Below are positions 9,334 to 17,991 of a stretch of DNA of 64,000 bases, in pieces. Below the pieces are notes generated by a model that saw only the letters and a list, made by a program, of their open reading frames with translations, was not told where the DNA came from and ran no database searches. This DNA is from Deltaproteobacteria bacterium (GTDB lineage Bacteria; Myxococcota_A; Polyangia; Polyangiales; Ga0077539). The translations under genes and the position numbers were made by a program. The stretch covers positions 1 through 64,000 of the forward strand of contig JAUXYJ010000005.1 of the NCBI GenBank assembly GCA_030694465.1. The letters run 5' to 3'. Position 1 is the first letter of the stretch. Each line of letters starts with the position of its first letter.

Positions 9334-9567
9334 ATGACCGAGCGCACCTGGCCCATCGCCGCCCTCCGCGACGCCGTCGAACAAGCCTGCCTCGCGACAG
9401 ACCTCGACCTCCGCTACGCCGCGAGCGTGCAAGCCTACGTCACCCAGCACGAGCTGCTCTGGCCCCAGTGCTGCAACTCCCAGTGCGACCCCTGCACAAA
9501 GACCTTCGAGCGCGCCGCACACCACGCCCTCAAGCTCCTCGCAAAGCTCCCAGACACGCCCCCCTGA
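9334..9567 (+). CDS. Small Cys-containing hypothetical protein (77 aa)
   Basis: It begins at ATG 9334 (MTERTWPIAALRDAVEQACL) and contains a Cys-rich turn, QCCNSQCDPC, flanked by predicted helices. The Cys pattern could bind zinc or a cluster. There is no clear ribosome-binding site, and the start lies in the region opposite a possible longer form of the divergent gene. Codon composition is GC-rich at third positions like its neighbours, which supports it as real. No family was recognised. Confidence 0.55.
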   Translation: MTERTWPIAALRDAVEQACLATDLDLRYAASVQAYVTQHELLWPQCCNSQCDPCTKTFERAAHHALKLLAKLPDTPP

Positions 9568-9742
9568 CGTCGCGGACGATTTGCCCACACACGCCGTGCG
9601 CCCGTGCCAAACTCGCGCGCCTCACACGACGGCTGCGGGATCACACAAGCGTGCGTTTTGCCCAGTCAATCCACGCGCAAGTCCCCAACACATCGCGTGA
9701 GATTTCTACCCACACTCACTGTTTACGAAAGAGACTCACACC

Positions 9743-9958
9743 ATGGCGATCAATCTCAACAAGGCCCTCGACAAAGCCTACGAAGACAAATCCCTCAAAG
9801 AGCTCTGTGACATGCCCGTCGCAGGGTTCGCAGGGATCACCGACGAGTCCGCCAAGGGCCTCGAGCGCCTCGGAATCAAGACCGTCCGCGACCTCGCCGA
9901 GTCCAAGTACGTCCTGTGGGCCCAGGGCATCGTCGCCCTCGCCAACGCCCAAGAATAA
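9743..9958 (+). CDS. Small helix-hairpin-helix-like protein (71 aa)
   Basis: The ATG at 9743 opens MAINLNKALDKAYEDKSLKE. The central part (GITDESAKGLERLGIKTVRD) has the Gly-x-Gly-Ile and 'LGI.TV.DL' pattern of helix-hairpin-helix segments, which contact DNA backbone or protein. There is no membrane segment or signal. It stands alone between two GC-rich gene blocks and is followed 37 bases later by the convergent end of the LuxC-like gene. It may be a small DNA-associated protein; this is inference from motif shape. Confidence 0.7.
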   Translation: MAINLNKALDKAYEDKSLKELCDMPVAGFAGITDESAKGLERLGIKTVRDLAESKYVLWAQGIVALANAQE

Positions 9959-9995
9959 CCCCCCCCACCGCCCTGGCCCGTGTCGGGGGACACGC

Positions 9996-11096
9996 TCAGC
10001 GCACACTCGGCCGCGGGTCCGCTTCGCCATCGAGCGCCGGATCCTGCGCTTCACCCGGCACACTCCGCCGCGCGTGACACCCTCCCAGCGCGCCCTCTAG
10101 CGCGCCCCAGGTGCCCGCGTCTCCGACCACCGTCGTGAACACCTCCCGGTGCGCCCCAAACCACTGCGCCGCGCCCCCGCGCCCCTCCCCGCGTAACGAC
10201 TCCGGTGACTCCGTCGACTCCGCCGGATGCACCAACACGTTGCGCGCCCCCATCGCCGCCACCGGGCGCTCGGTCACCGCGACACTCCACGCGCGCTCCC
10301 CCACAAACGACACCGCCCCCGCCGCCGTCTGCGCCCGCCACGCACGCTCTCGCACACGCCACTCCGCCGACAGAACCCCGCGCGCCATCTCCCCTTCCCA
10401 CGCAGCCATCGCCCGCCCAATACGCTCGGCCGCCACCACGCAGTCCGCCACCGAACCCTCAACCCACACCCGCTCAGGAGACAAGCACCCCACCCCATCA
10501 AACGCAGCAAAATCCCACGCGAGCGCGCGCACCCTCTCCCAATCTCCGAGCGTCTCTTGCCCCACCCACGCCCCGCCCATCCCGTGCCCGTGCCCCTCAA
10601 AACGCACCCCGCTCGGCACACCCCCCCGCAACCGCGCCACCCGAGCGTCCCCGCCAAACACCACCACACACCCAGCCCCCGCAGTGACCTCCCGCGCAAG
10701 CCACACCCCCGTGTCCTCGACCGCACACGTCACCCGCACCAAGTCTGCCCCTGCGTCACTCAGCCGCGCCAACACCCGCGCCGTCCGCGACGAGCCCTCA
10801 CGAACCCCCAGCGCGATCTCGCGCGCCCCCCGCAAGACCAACACCAACACCGTGCGCAAGGGCGCCGTCGCCACACTGGTCGCAAGCGCAACAGCGGCCC
10901 GTTGACCCTGCAAATCCCCACGCGCCGCGATGTTCTCAAGCGAGCTTGCGTCGGCCCTCGCCAAGAGCCTCTCAAGCCCCCAACACGCCATCGCGCGCGA
11001 CACCCCAGTGTCCTCGACCATCGCGTCCACAAGCGCGTCACGCACCTGTGCGCCCCGCAGCACATCAAGCCACGCGAGCCCCCGCGCAACGCTCAC
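9996..11096 (-). CDS. luxC: LuxC-like acyl-CoA/acyl-protein reductase (366 aa)
   Basis: Similar in plan to LuxC, the NADPH-dependent reductase that turns an acyl thioester into a fatty aldehyde. The best motif is FDGVGCLSP (Cys204), matching the conserved 'D...C.SP' segment around the catalytic Cys of LuxC. Upstream, GCVVVFGGDARVARLR resembles the nucleotide-binding region. The start is GTG 11096, overlapping the stop of the LuxE-like gene as GTGA and preceded by GGAGGGGC. It is shorter than classical LuxC (about 480 aa), so it may lack part of an N-terminal domain or represent a divergent subfamily. It is the last gene of a three-gene coupled set. No luxA or luxB is in the window, so luminescence is unlikely. 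Aldehyde formation is inferred from family and context. Confidence 0.75.
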   Translation of the reverse strand: MSVARGLAWLDVLRGAQVRDALVDAMVEDTGVSRAMACWGLERLLARADASSLENIAARGDLQGQRAAVALATSVATAPLRTVLVLVLRGAREIALGVREGSSRTARVLARLSDAGADLVRVTCAVEDTGVWLAREVTAGAGCVVVFGGDARVARLRGGVPSGVRFEGHGHGMGGAWVGQETLGDWERVRALAWDFAAFDGVGCLSPERVWVEGSVADCVVAAERIGRAMAAWEGEMARGVLSAEWRVRERAWRAQTAAGAVSFVGERAWSVAVTERPVAAMGARNVLVHPAESTESPESLRGEGRGGAAQWFGAHREVFTTVVGDAGTWGALEGALGGCHARRSVPGEAQDPALDGEADPRPSVR

Positions 11097-12199
11097 CCGC
11101 GCCCCTCCGAGAGCATCGCGTCCACCGCCCGCGCACATCCCCTCGGAGCCGCCCCACGCATCCGCCCAAGCACCTCCACCCCGTCCGCATGAACCACGCC
11201 CAAGTCCGCGGTCTGCAGCACCACACACGACCCCAAATTCGCGAGATCCACCACACGCAACAGCCCCTGCTGCCCCTGCGGCAAGACCTCAAGCGTCTCA
11301 AGATCGACCGCCTCAATGCGCATCCACGGGGGCGTCACATAGCGCCCCGGCGCGACCCCCTCACGGTGCGCTTCGTACGCTTGCGAGCTCAGCTCGGTCA
11401 TCCCGTACTCTTGCACAATGTCCGCGCGCGCCACGCCAAAGCGCTCGGTGATTTCATCAAAGAAATCACTCATTGCGAGCACGCGTGACCGCCCCTTAAA
11501 GCCCCCCGTCGGCATCACCACCGAGCCTGCCGGAAGCGCACACCGCCACCCCTCGCCCAGCGCGTCCCAGAGATGCACAAACGCAAACGAGGCCCCTAAC
11601 AGCGCCACAGGCCGCGTCCCAGCGCACGCCCGCACAAGCGCCTCACGCACAACCTCGGCCGCCAACGCCCCCTCCCGGATCCCCCACAGGGCGCCCGATT
11701 CATCAGCAAATTCAAGGGCTTGCCGTGCTGCAAACATCTCTAACATCGCCGAGAGCGAGCTGTGCGGGTTCGCCTCAGGAGCCTCGGCCAAGTACACCAG
11801 CGCGTACCGCGGCGCCGTGAGCAAGTACCGCGACCCCATCGCCAAGGCCCCCTGCTCGTACAACCCCAGCGAGGCAAACGCGTGCGCCCCACGGACGTCC
11901 CCCGTGGTCCCGCTCGTCAAGAAAGTCCGCTGGGTTTGCTCAGGCAAAAAGCACGCGATCCGCGCCGACGCAAAGACCTCCACCGGCAGCCCGACGAGCG
12001 CTCCGTAGGTCTCGATCGGCTTAGACGACAGCGTGACCGCAGCGAGCGCACGATCGAGCGCCGGACACTGTGCGCGCTGCCATCGCAACGCCCGCAACGT
12101 GAGCGCCTCAAAGTCCTCACCCGAAGACCCTCGCCGCACAAACGCAGCGATCATCCTCTCGACCGCAGCCCACAACGCGCGCCCTTCAGAGTCACTCAT
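11093..12199 (-). CDS. luxE: LuxE-like acyl-protein synthetase (368 aa)
   Basis: LuxE activates fatty acids with ATP and carries the acyl group on a C-terminal Cys for LuxC. Visible here are the adenylate-forming loop TSGTTG (residues 95-100) and the conserved EYGMTELSSQAY. There is also a Cys at about position 355, 13 residues from the end (RGCARAVD), in the place expected for the acyl acceptor. The length is normal for LuxE (about 370). The start is ATG 12199, overlapping the aminotransferase stop as ATGA; the stop overlaps the luxC-like GTG. An upstream ATG at 12208 would add three residues. The tight coupling implies equal synthesis with both neighbours, consistent with a complex. Confidence 0.8.
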   Translation of the reverse strand: MSDSEGRALWAAVERMIAAFVRRGSSGEDFEALTLRALRWQRAQCPALDRALAAVTLSSKPIETYGALVGLPVEVFASARIACFLPEQTQRTFLTSGTTGDVRGAHAFASLGLYEQGALAMGSRYLLTAPRYALVYLAEAPEANPHSSLSAMLEMFAARQALEFADESGALWGIREGALAAEVVREALVRACAGTRPVALLGASFAFVHLWDALGEGWRCALPAGSVVMPTGGFKGRSRVLAMSDFFDEITERFGVARADIVQEYGMTELSSQAYEAHREGVAPGRYVTPPWMRIEAVDLETLEVLPQGQQGLLRVVDLANLGSCVVLQTADLGVVHADGVEVLGRMRGAAPRGCARAVDAMLSEGRG

Positions 12200-13566
12200 C
12201 GCGGACACACCTCCCCCAAGACCGTCGCGAGGGTCTCTCGCAAATGCACCCGCTGTCGCCCGCTCAACCTCGCCGGCGGGGTAAACGTCAATTGATCCCC
12301 ACGCACGCCCCCCGGAAGCAAAAGATACCCCCGCACAAGCATCTCACGCACCACGCGCAACACCCGGGGCAACCCGCCCTCAAGCACCATCCCCGCGAGC
12401 AGCCCCACGCCGCCCAGCGAGACCGCCCCCAAGCGCGAGTCCGCCACCGTAGGCTCAAGAACCTCCCCCCACAGCGCCCCCGCTTGCGCACGCACCAGCG
12501 CGCGCTCGGCCGGGTCCGCCATCAGCCCAAGCGCAGCCAGCGCAGTGGCGCACCCCAGCGGGTTTCCCAAGAACGTCGAGGTATGAATCGCCTCGCCATC
12601 CGGCGCGCCCCAAGCCCGCGCGATGTCCTCGCGCATAAGACAAGCGCTGACCGCAAGCCCTCCCCCCAGCGGCTTCCCCAGCACCACCATCCCCGGCTTG
12701 ACGCTCCAGGTCGAGCTCAAGGTCATCTCGTCCGCGCACCGAAGACACCCCGTATAGATCTCGTCCGCGATCACCACGGCCCCGTGCCTCTCGGCCAGAC
12801 GGCACAATTGAGCCATCGCCTCGACGTCGCCCTCAGTGACCCCGCCACGGCCCTGCACCGGCTCGATGAGCACAGCCCCATAGCGCCCTGTCGCGAGCGC
12901 CTTGGCGGCCCCTTCAAGCGCCCTGCCGACATCGCCCTGATTTTTGCGCGACGGATACGGCAAGAACCACACCTCCGGGTTCAGCTGCCCCGCAAACGGA
13001 ACCCGAAACTTCGCGCTGTACCCACACGCCGCCAGCGGCCCATGCCCCAGCCCATGATAGCCCCCGTCAAACGCGATCACCCCAGCGCGGCCCGTCGCCA
13101 ACACCGCGGTCTTGAGCGCCGCCTCAATCGCGTCCGCACCCGAGAGCCCCAAGATCACCCGCGCATCAGCCCACGGCGCGACCTCGGTCAAGCGCTGCTC
13201 CAACGCGATCTTCACGTCGCTGGGGTGCACATCGCCAAACGCATGCACCAAGCGCTCGCTCTGAGTGACCAACGCTTCTCTTAGCACTGGGTGCGTGTGC
13301 CCAAAGAACGCTACACCAAAACCCGCGGTCAGATCGACAAAGACATTCCCGTCCGTGTCCAGCACGTTGGTCCCCAGCGCGCGGACCCACACGATCGGGT
13401 CATGATCGGCCCCAGAGAGCTCTTGCCTGCGACGACGGCGCGAGGTGAGCGCGGGGCACTCGCTGAGCGCCAGACGCTCTACATGCGCCTGCGCAATGGG
13501 CCCCGGAACCTCTGTCCCCACCCCAGGAAGCGAGTCTCCCCAAGACTCTCCAGCGGGCAAGTGCAC
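12196..13566 (-). CDS. Class III PLP-dependent aminotransferase (456 aa)
   Basis: A fold-type I aminotransferase of the ornithine/GABA/diamine type. The landmarks are GLSGADAIEAALK and FDGGYHGLGHG. VVIADEIYTG carries the pyridine-binding Asp, and VLGKPLGGGL carries the PLP-binding Lys, with HTSTFLGNPL after it. The length is typical. The start is GTG 13566, 26 bases after the rplQ stop, with AGAAGGGA upstream. Substrate cannot be read directly. The overlap with LuxE/LuxC-like genes suggests an aldehyde such as a long-chain fatty aldehyde, giving an alkyl amine. Its position behind rplQ means it may be read from the rpoA promoter. A catabolic omega-transaminase with an unrelated substrate is the main alternative. 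Confidence 0.85.
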   Translation of the reverse strand: MHLPAGESWGDSLPGVGTEVPGPIAQAHVERLALSECPALTSRRRRRQELSGADHDPIVWVRALGTNVLDTDGNVFVDLTAGFGVAFFGHTHPVLREALVTQSERLVHAFGDVHPSDVKIALEQRLTEVAPWADARVILGLSGADAIEAALKTAVLATGRAGVIAFDGGYHGLGHGPLAACGYSAKFRVPFAGQLNPEVWFLPYPSRKNQGDVGRALEGAAKALATGRYGAVLIEPVQGRGGVTEGDVEAMAQLCRLAERHGAVVIADEIYTGCLRCADEMTLSSTWSVKPGMVVLGKPLGGGLAVSACLMREDIARAWGAPDGEAIHTSTFLGNPLGCATALAALGLMADPAERALVRAQAGALWGEVLEPTVADSRLGAVSLGGVGLLAGMVLEGGLPRVLRVVREMLVRGYLLLPGGVRGDQLTFTPPARLSGRQRVHLRETLATVLGEVCPR

Positions 13567-13592
13567 GGTCCGGCGATCCCTTCTGTGGTCAA

Positions 13593-14129
13593 TCAGCCTT
13601 CGCTTGCGGGAGCGGCGGCCGGTGCAGTAGCGCGAACCTTCGGGGCCTTGACTGCGAGGGACTCAGGCGCGACGCGCTTGACCTTCTCGAAGCCAATAAG
13701 CTGAATAATCGCAAGCGGAGCGTTGTCACCGCGGCGGTTGTTCGCCTTGATGATCCGCGTGTAACCGCCTGGGCGGTCCATGAACTTCGGAGCCACCTCG
13801 AGAAAGAGATGCTCGACCAAGTTCAGGGTCTCGACCTCGTCCTTGTTGACCGTGCGCTCGGCGAACTTGGGCAAGAACTTTCCGATGTCACGCTTGACGG
13901 CCAAACGATGACGCGCAACCGGTGCGCTGACCTCGGCCACATTGAGCTCGGGCCCAACGCGCTTGGCCTTGGTGATCACGCGCTCGGTGATGCGGCGGAC
14001 TTCTTTGGCCTTGGCGACCGTCGTGGTGATCTGCCCGTGCGCAAGCAAGTTTGCGACGAGGTTCTTGAACATGGCGCGACGGTTCGAGCTGTTGCGATCG
14101 AATTTACGGCCGGCATTAAGGTGACGCAT
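13593..14129 (-). CDS. rplQ: Ribosomal protein bL17
   Basis: Large-subunit protein at the exit-tunnel side. The N-terminus MRHLNAGRKFDRNSSNRRAM is the diagnostic bL17 start. At 178 residues it is longer than the usual 115-130. The extra C-terminal part is Ala/Pro/Lys-rich (APKVRATAPAAAPASEG) and probably disordered. It follows rpoA after an unusually wide gap of 338 bases and is followed 26 bases later by the aminotransferase gene. Confidence 0.97.
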   Translation of the reverse strand: MRHLNAGRKFDRNSSNRRAMFKNLVANLLAHGQITTTVAKAKEVRRITERVITKAKRVGPELNVAEVSAPVARHRLAVKRDIGKFLPKFAERTVNKDEVETLNLVEHLFLEVAPKFMDRPGGYTRIIKANNRRGDNAPLAIIQLIGFEKVKRVAPESLAVKAPKVRATAPAAAPASEG

Positions 14130-14467
14130 GACTACTATTTCTCTCTGAAATGCTCACCGTGCGCTGGTCACACACGGCATTTGAGCGAAGAACGCGATGC
14201 CCGAGGCCACGTGCCACGAGCCACCCATTCAACGGAGGGAGCGCCCATCGAGTCCGCCCTGGAGCTCTTCGCGGGGGTCCATACGCTACCGTACGAACCC
14301 ACTCGAAGAACCCCTAGGACGCCGCTCGTGTCTTCCAGCCTCCGGGTTGTGTCTGTGTCCCTGCCGAGCTCAAACAGCCCTCAACAGAAACACGGCGCTC
14401 GAAACCACCCAGGCACCCCACCCACCGCTCCCGCAACCGAAAGCGACAGGCGAAACACCAAGGAATC
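14130..14467. other. 338-base gap between rpoA and rplQ
   Basis: These genes normally sit close together. The gap has no convincing ORF and I see no clear terminator. The minus strand shows no good TTGACA/TATAAT pair, though a weak promoter cannot be excluded. It may hold an untranslated regulatory region. Confidence 0.4.
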
Positions 14468-15493
14468 TTACTGTCCGTGCTCAACTCTCCAGCGCTCAAG
14501 GAGCTGTGGCCAGCCCTCGATGTGCATCCCAAGCTGAAGCCCAAGCTCAACAAGCTTGTCCTTGATCTCCTTGAGTGACTTGCGACCAAAGTTCTTGGTC
14601 TTCAGCAGGTCGCTCTCGGTCTTCTGGACGAGCTCGCCGATGTACTGAATGTTCGCGTTGTGCAAGCAATTTGCCGAGCGAACACTGAGCTCAAACTCTT
14701 CAACGGACTTGAACAAATTGGGGTTGGCGGTCTCTGCCGACGACATCGTCGGAGTCGAAACTGCCTCGTCCTCTTCTTCAAAGTTGATGAAGATCTGGAG
14801 CTGCTCTTTGAGAATCTTCGCCGCGTAAGCGACAGCGTCCCGGGGCCGAACGCCACCGTTGGTCCACACTTCAAGCGTGAGCTTGTCGTAGTCGGTCATC
14901 TGTCCAACGCGGGCGTTGGTGACCGTGTAGTTGACCTTGCGAACCGGGCTAAACAAGCTGTCAACCGCGATCCAGCCGATGGGCATCGTGCTGTCTTTAT
15001 TGCGGTCGGCCTGCACGTAACCACGCCCCGGCTGCACCATGATCTCAGCCGAGAAGCGCCCGCCCTTGGACACAGTGGCCAAAGGCTGCTTCGGGTTGAG
15101 CACGCGGAGGTCCACAGGACACTGGATGTCTGCCGCAGTCACCACACCGGGTCCCTGCTTTTCGACACGCACGGTGTATCGCTTGGCGTTGCTGGTCGAG
15201 AACGTCACCTCTTTGAGATTGAGGATGATGTCCGTGACGTCCTCTTTGACGTCGTCCACCGTGGTGAACTCGTGCAAAGCGCCGTCGATTCGCACCGCCG
15301 TAGCAGCAGCGCCCTGCAGCGAGGACAACAGTACCCTCCGCAGAGAGTTACCGACTGTTACGCCGAAGCCTCGCTCGAGAGGCTCACAAACAAACTTTCC
15401 GTAGAACTCCGTGTGGGTGTCGCGATCCTCCTCCATCAGAGCTTTGGGGCGGATAAGGTCTCGCCAGTTGCGGGTCTGCATCGACTGGGTCAT
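14468..15493 (-). CDS. rpoA: RNA polymerase subunit alpha
   Basis: The alpha subunit initiates assembly of RNA polymerase and contacts activators and UP elements. The 341 residues match the usual 330-340. The N-terminal domain has [19 protein letters not shown] and [20 protein letters not shown]. The C-terminal domain begins around FEEEDEA and contains [15 protein letters not shown] and [12 protein letters not shown], the helix-hairpin-helix DNA contact. A consensus promoter lies about 150 bases upstream (15645-15673), so it can be expressed separately from rpsD. Confidence 0.98.
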   Translation of the reverse strand: MTQSMQTRNWRDLIRPKALMEEDRDTHTEFYGKFVCEPLERGFGVTVGNSLRRVLLSSLQGAAATAVRIDGALHEFTTVDDVKEDVTDIILNLKEVTFSTSNAKRYTVRVEKQGPGVVTAADIQCPVDLRVLNPKQPLATVSKGGRFSAEIMVQPGRGYVQADRNKDSTMPIGWIAVDSLFSPVRKVNYTVTNARVGQMTDYDKLTLEVWTNGGVRPRDAVAYAAKILKEQLQIFINFEEEDEAVSTPTMSSAETANPNLFKSVEEFELSVRSANCLHNANIQYIGELVQKTESDLLKTKNFGRKSLKEIKDKLVELGLQLGMHIEGWPQLLERWRVEHGQ

Positions 15494-15644
15494 GCCGTGA
15501 CTCTCCGTACTACCTGTGGCGTGTGCGACACTCTTTCTTCCTCAACCGCGCGCGCCTTGCGGTAGGGGTGAAAGAGTCGACCACGCGTGTCTATCTCAAA
15601 AAACTCGCCGCCGAATGCCGGGCTTTGGCACGAGGCGTGCCGGG

Positions 15645-15673
15645 CCCATAGCGAAAACGCTACCCTCTGTCAA
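15645..15673 (-). promoter_or_regulatory. Consensus sigma-70-type promoter for rpoA
   Basis: On the minus strand, TTGACA (15673-15668) is followed after exactly 17 bases by TATGGG (15650-15645). The predicted start of transcription is near 15638, giving a leader of about 145 bases before the rpoA ATG at 15493. The TTGACA is a perfect -35, while the -10 matches three of six bases. It sits downstream of a strong terminator behind rpsD. Confidence 0.7.
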
Positions 15674-15834
15674 AGGCCCCACGAGCTTTTTTTCTCGAGG
15701 GGTAGAATTACCTTTGATCAGATGAACATTCAAACAGTGGAACCAAAAGGGTCTAAAATGCACATAAGGGTGACCGCAGACCGTGTGAACCGGCCTGCGA
15801 CACCCTCGAATCTGTTCAGCAGAAGCGTCGCAAA

Positions 15835-15873
15835 GAAAACACCGAAGACACACCGGGTGTCCTCCGTGTTTTC
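15835..15873 (-). terminator. Intrinsic terminator hairpin after rpsD
   Basis: A long inverted repeat starts 25 bases after the rpsD stop. The outer arms GAAAACAC and GTGTTTTC pair perfectly. After one mismatch the inner arms GAGGACAC and GTGTGTCTTC continue pairing, with a small loop, for about 16 pairs in all. On the minus strand the 3' arm ends in TTTTC followed by TTTG, a U-rich exit. This would end the secY-adk-infA-rpmJ-rpsM-rpsK-rpsD transcript before the rpoA promoter. The arms are A/T-rich at the base on both sides, so it may act in both directions. Confidence 0.75.
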
Positions 15874-15898
15874 ACTGCGTCCCCACTGCTGAGTCACA

Positions 15899-16525
15899 TC
15901 AGCGCGAGTAATACTCGACGATGAACTGCTCTTTGATATCCAACGTAAGCTCAGAGCGAACGGGCAAGCTCTTCACGGTACCCGTGAAGCTCTCTTTGTC
16001 CAGCTCAAGCCAGGTGATCTCACCGCGACGCGCGCTGGACTCAATCGAGTCTTTGATGCGAGCAATCGTGCGGCTCTTCTCACGAATCGAGATCTTGTCG
16101 TTGGGCTTGACCAAGTAGCTCGCAACGTTGACGCGCTTGCCATTGACCAGCACGTGCTGATGCAACACAAACTGGCGTGCTTCGTTGCGCGTCGAGGCAA
16201 AACCAAGACGATAGACAACATTGTCAAGACGGCGCTCAAGCAACATCAAGAGCGACTCGCCCGTGACACCCTTGCTGCGATCTGCCTCAGAAAAATAGCG
16301 GCGAAACTGGCGCTCAAGCACACCGTACATGCGGCGGACTTTTTGCTTCTCGCGCAACCGCATGCCGTACTCAGTGAACTTCACACGAGCATTGCCGTGC
16401 TGTCCCGGCGGGACGGGGTTGCGATTAAACGAGCACTTCTCAGAGTAGCAGCGATCGCCCTTGAGAAAGAGCTGAGCTCCTTCTCGACGGCAGAGCCTAC
16501 AAACGGGTCCAATATAGCGAGCCAT
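15899..16525 (-). CDS. rpsD: Ribosomal protein uS4
   Basis: Primary 16S rRNA-binding protein and, in some bacteria, a translational repressor of the alpha operon. The 208 residues begin [16 protein letters not shown]. An N-terminal Cys set (CRLC plus CYSEKC) suggests the zinc-binding C+ form. The S4 RNA-binding domain is marked by [20 protein letters not shown] and [11 protein letters not shown]. It is the last gene before the terminator at 15835-15873, so any S4 autocontrol would probably not extend to rpoA by transcription coupling. Confidence 0.98.
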   Translation of the reverse strand: MARYIGPVCRLCRREGAQLFLKGDRCYSEKCSFNRNPVPPGQHGNARVKFTEYGMRLREKQKVRRMYGVLERQFRRYFSEADRSKGVTGESLLMLLERRLDNVVYRLGFASTRNEARQFVLHQHVLVNGKRVNVASYLVKPNDKISIREKSRTIARIKDSIESSARRGEITWLELDKESFTGTVKSLPVRSELTLDIKEQFIVEYYSR

Positions 16526-16574
16526 GGTGTCTTCAATGTCCTTGCAAACAGAATACGAAGGGTAGGTCCGCCAA

Positions 16575-16982
16575 TCAGACGCGGCGACGCTTGGGCGGGC
16601 GGCAGCCGTTGTGCGGAATGGGAGTCACGTCACGGATGAGCGTGATCCGCAGTCCCACCTGCTGAAGCGCACGAAGTGCGCTCTCGCGGCCGGCGCCCGG
16701 TCCGCGAATGAATACTGCAACTTCGCGGAGACCATGCTCCATGGCCTTGCGAGTTGCGTCCTCTGCAGCCATCTGAGCAGCAAAGGGCGTGCTCTTACGC
16801 GAACCCTTGAAGCCACGCGCTCCAGAGCTCGAGCATGCGAGCGTGTTTCCGTACACGTCCGATACGGTGACGATGGTGTTGTTAAACGAAGCCTGGATGT
16901 GAACCACACCCTTCGGCACGTTCTTCTTGACCTTCTTCTTAACCTTGGTGCCGCTCTTAGCGGACGACTTTGCCTGCGCCAT
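16575..16982 (-). CDS. rpsK: Ribosomal protein uS11
   Basis: Platform protein of the 30S subunit, 135 residues. The N-terminal tail is Lys-rich ([13 protein letters not shown]), followed by the conserved core [33 protein letters not shown] and the C-terminal [19 protein letters not shown]. The gene lies 49 bases upstream of rpsD and 21 bases downstream of rpsM. The start ATG is preceded by GAGGGAG. Confidence 0.98.
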   Translation of the reverse strand: MAQAKSSAKSGTKVKKKVKKNVPKGVVHIQASFNNTIVTVSDVYGNTLACSSSGARGFKGSRKSTPFAAQMAAEDATRKAMEHGLREVAVFIRGPGAGRESALRALQQVGLRITLIRDVTPIPHNGCRPPKRRRV

Positions 16983-17003
16983 GAATCGCTACTCCCTCAG
17001 TCC

Positions 17004-17384
17004 TTACTTCTTCACCGAGGGACGCGCGACAGCGAGACCCTTGCGCGGACCCTTGCGGGTACGAGCATTTGTGTGCGTGCGTTGACCATGCACCGGCAAC
17101 CCACGACGGTGACGAAGACCGCGGTAAGCACCAAGATCCATCAGACGCTTGATGTTCATTTGAACTTCGCGTCGAAGATCTCCCTCAACTTTGTACTCAC
17201 CTTCGATCACTTCGCGGAGTTTGCGAACGTCGGTGTCGGTGAGGTCCTGAGCCTTGCGATCGAGCGGAATCCCAGCTCGAATGCAAATGTCCACGGAGTT
17301 CTTGGGGCCAATGCCATAAAGGTATCGGAGCGCAATGTGAATGTGCTTCCGGCCAGGCAAATCAATACCAGCAATACGTGCCAT
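17004..17384 (-). CDS. rpsM: Ribosomal protein uS13
   Basis: Head protein of the 30S subunit, contacting P-site tRNA and the 50S subunit. The 126 residues begin [20 protein letters not shown]. The core includes [20 protein letters not shown] and the basic tail [17 protein letters not shown]. It follows rpmJ by six bases and precedes rpsK. Confidence 0.98.
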   Translation of the reverse strand: MARIAGIDLPGRKHIHIALRYLYGIGPKNSVDICIRAGIPLDRKAQDLTDTDVRKLREVIEGEYKVEGDLRREVQMNIKRLMDLGAYRGLRHRRGLPVHGQRTHTNARTRKGPRKGLAVARPSVKK

Positions 17385-17390
17385 CGTCGC

Positions 17391-17504
17391 TCAACCTTGC
17401 CGCTGCTTGTGTCGCGGGTTTTGACAAATGATGCGCACGACGCCCTTGCGCCGGACAACCTTGCACTTGTCGCAGATCTTCTTCACCGAGGGTCTGACCT
17501 TCAT
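17391..17504 (-). CDS. rpmJ: Ribosomal protein bL36 (37 aa, zinc-binding form)
   Basis: A short gene translated from ATG 17504 to TGA 17391. It begins [20 protein letters not shown] and ends with [12 protein letters not shown]. The Cys-x-x-Cys, Cys and His residues are all present, so this is the C+ zinc-ribbon form. It stabilises the 50S subunit near domain V of 23S rRNA. The gene lies six bases upstream of rpsM and 190 bases downstream of infA, a conserved order. A weak TTGATA/TGTAGA pair in the upstream gap is not convincing as a promoter. Confidence 0.96.
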   Translation of the reverse strand: MKVRPSVKKICDKCKVVRRKGVVRIICQNPRHKQRQG

Positions 17505-17694
17505 CGCCGTCTCAACCATCCATGACAGCTTCCGCCGTCAACCACCAATTCATCTACACACTGAACTGACTGCAGTATCAATGAGCAAACTTCTCGGCCG
17601 TGATCCCTGCGGCGCGTAGGCACCCGCAGGCAAAATTTTGCACCGAACGCATCGCCTTTGAGCAAGATGCACAAAGGCCATGCGGCCCGATACC

Positions 17695-17949
17695 CTACTT
17701 ATGTCTATATGTCACGCGTCCCTTCGAAGGATCGTACGGGCTGACTTCAACAGTCACACGATCCCCCGGAAGGATTCGAATATAAAATCGTCGCATGCGA
17801 CCCGAAATGGTAGCCAAAACCTTCAGCCCATTGTCGCAGTCCACACGAAACATCGCATTCGGAAGGGCTTCGGTCACGACGCCCTCGAACGTTAGTTTAT
17901 CGTTGTCATCCGAGTTCGTTGGATCCTCGAACGTTCGCCGTCTTGCCAT
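17695..17949 (-). CDS. infA: Translation initiation factor IF-1
   Basis: OB-fold protein that blocks the A site during initiation. Diagnostic segments are [35 protein letters not shown] and [15 protein letters not shown]. At 84 residues it is about 12 longer than the usual 72. The added N-terminus [18 protein letters not shown] is charged and probably flexible, and I see no better internal start. It sits between adk and rpmJ. Confidence 0.97.
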   Translation of the reverse strand: MARRRTFEDPTNSDDNDKLTFEGVVTEALPNAMFRVDCDNGLKVLATISGRMRRFYIRILPGDRVTVEVSPYDPSKGRVTYRHK

Positions 17950-17991
17950 CCGTAGTTCAACTCACTGAGTGCGTGCACTCGTACAAATCAA

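Larger units (their letters stand above)
15494..15898. other. 405-base gap between rpsD and rpoA
   Basis: This interval separates genes that form one alpha operon in many bacteria. It contains the terminator at 15835-15873 and the promoter at 15645-15673, listed separately. The remaining frames (for example 15596-15853) are short and atypical and I do not consider them genes. Confidence 0.6.

Noticed and set aside
9996..12199. Bioluminescence operon
   Set aside because: No luxA, luxB, luxG or luxI/R genes occur in the window; only the LuxC/LuxE-type genes with an aminotransferase.
15596..15853. 85-codon frame between rpsD and rpoA
   Set aside because: Overlaps the promoter and terminator signals and has an atypical Cys/His/Arg composition.
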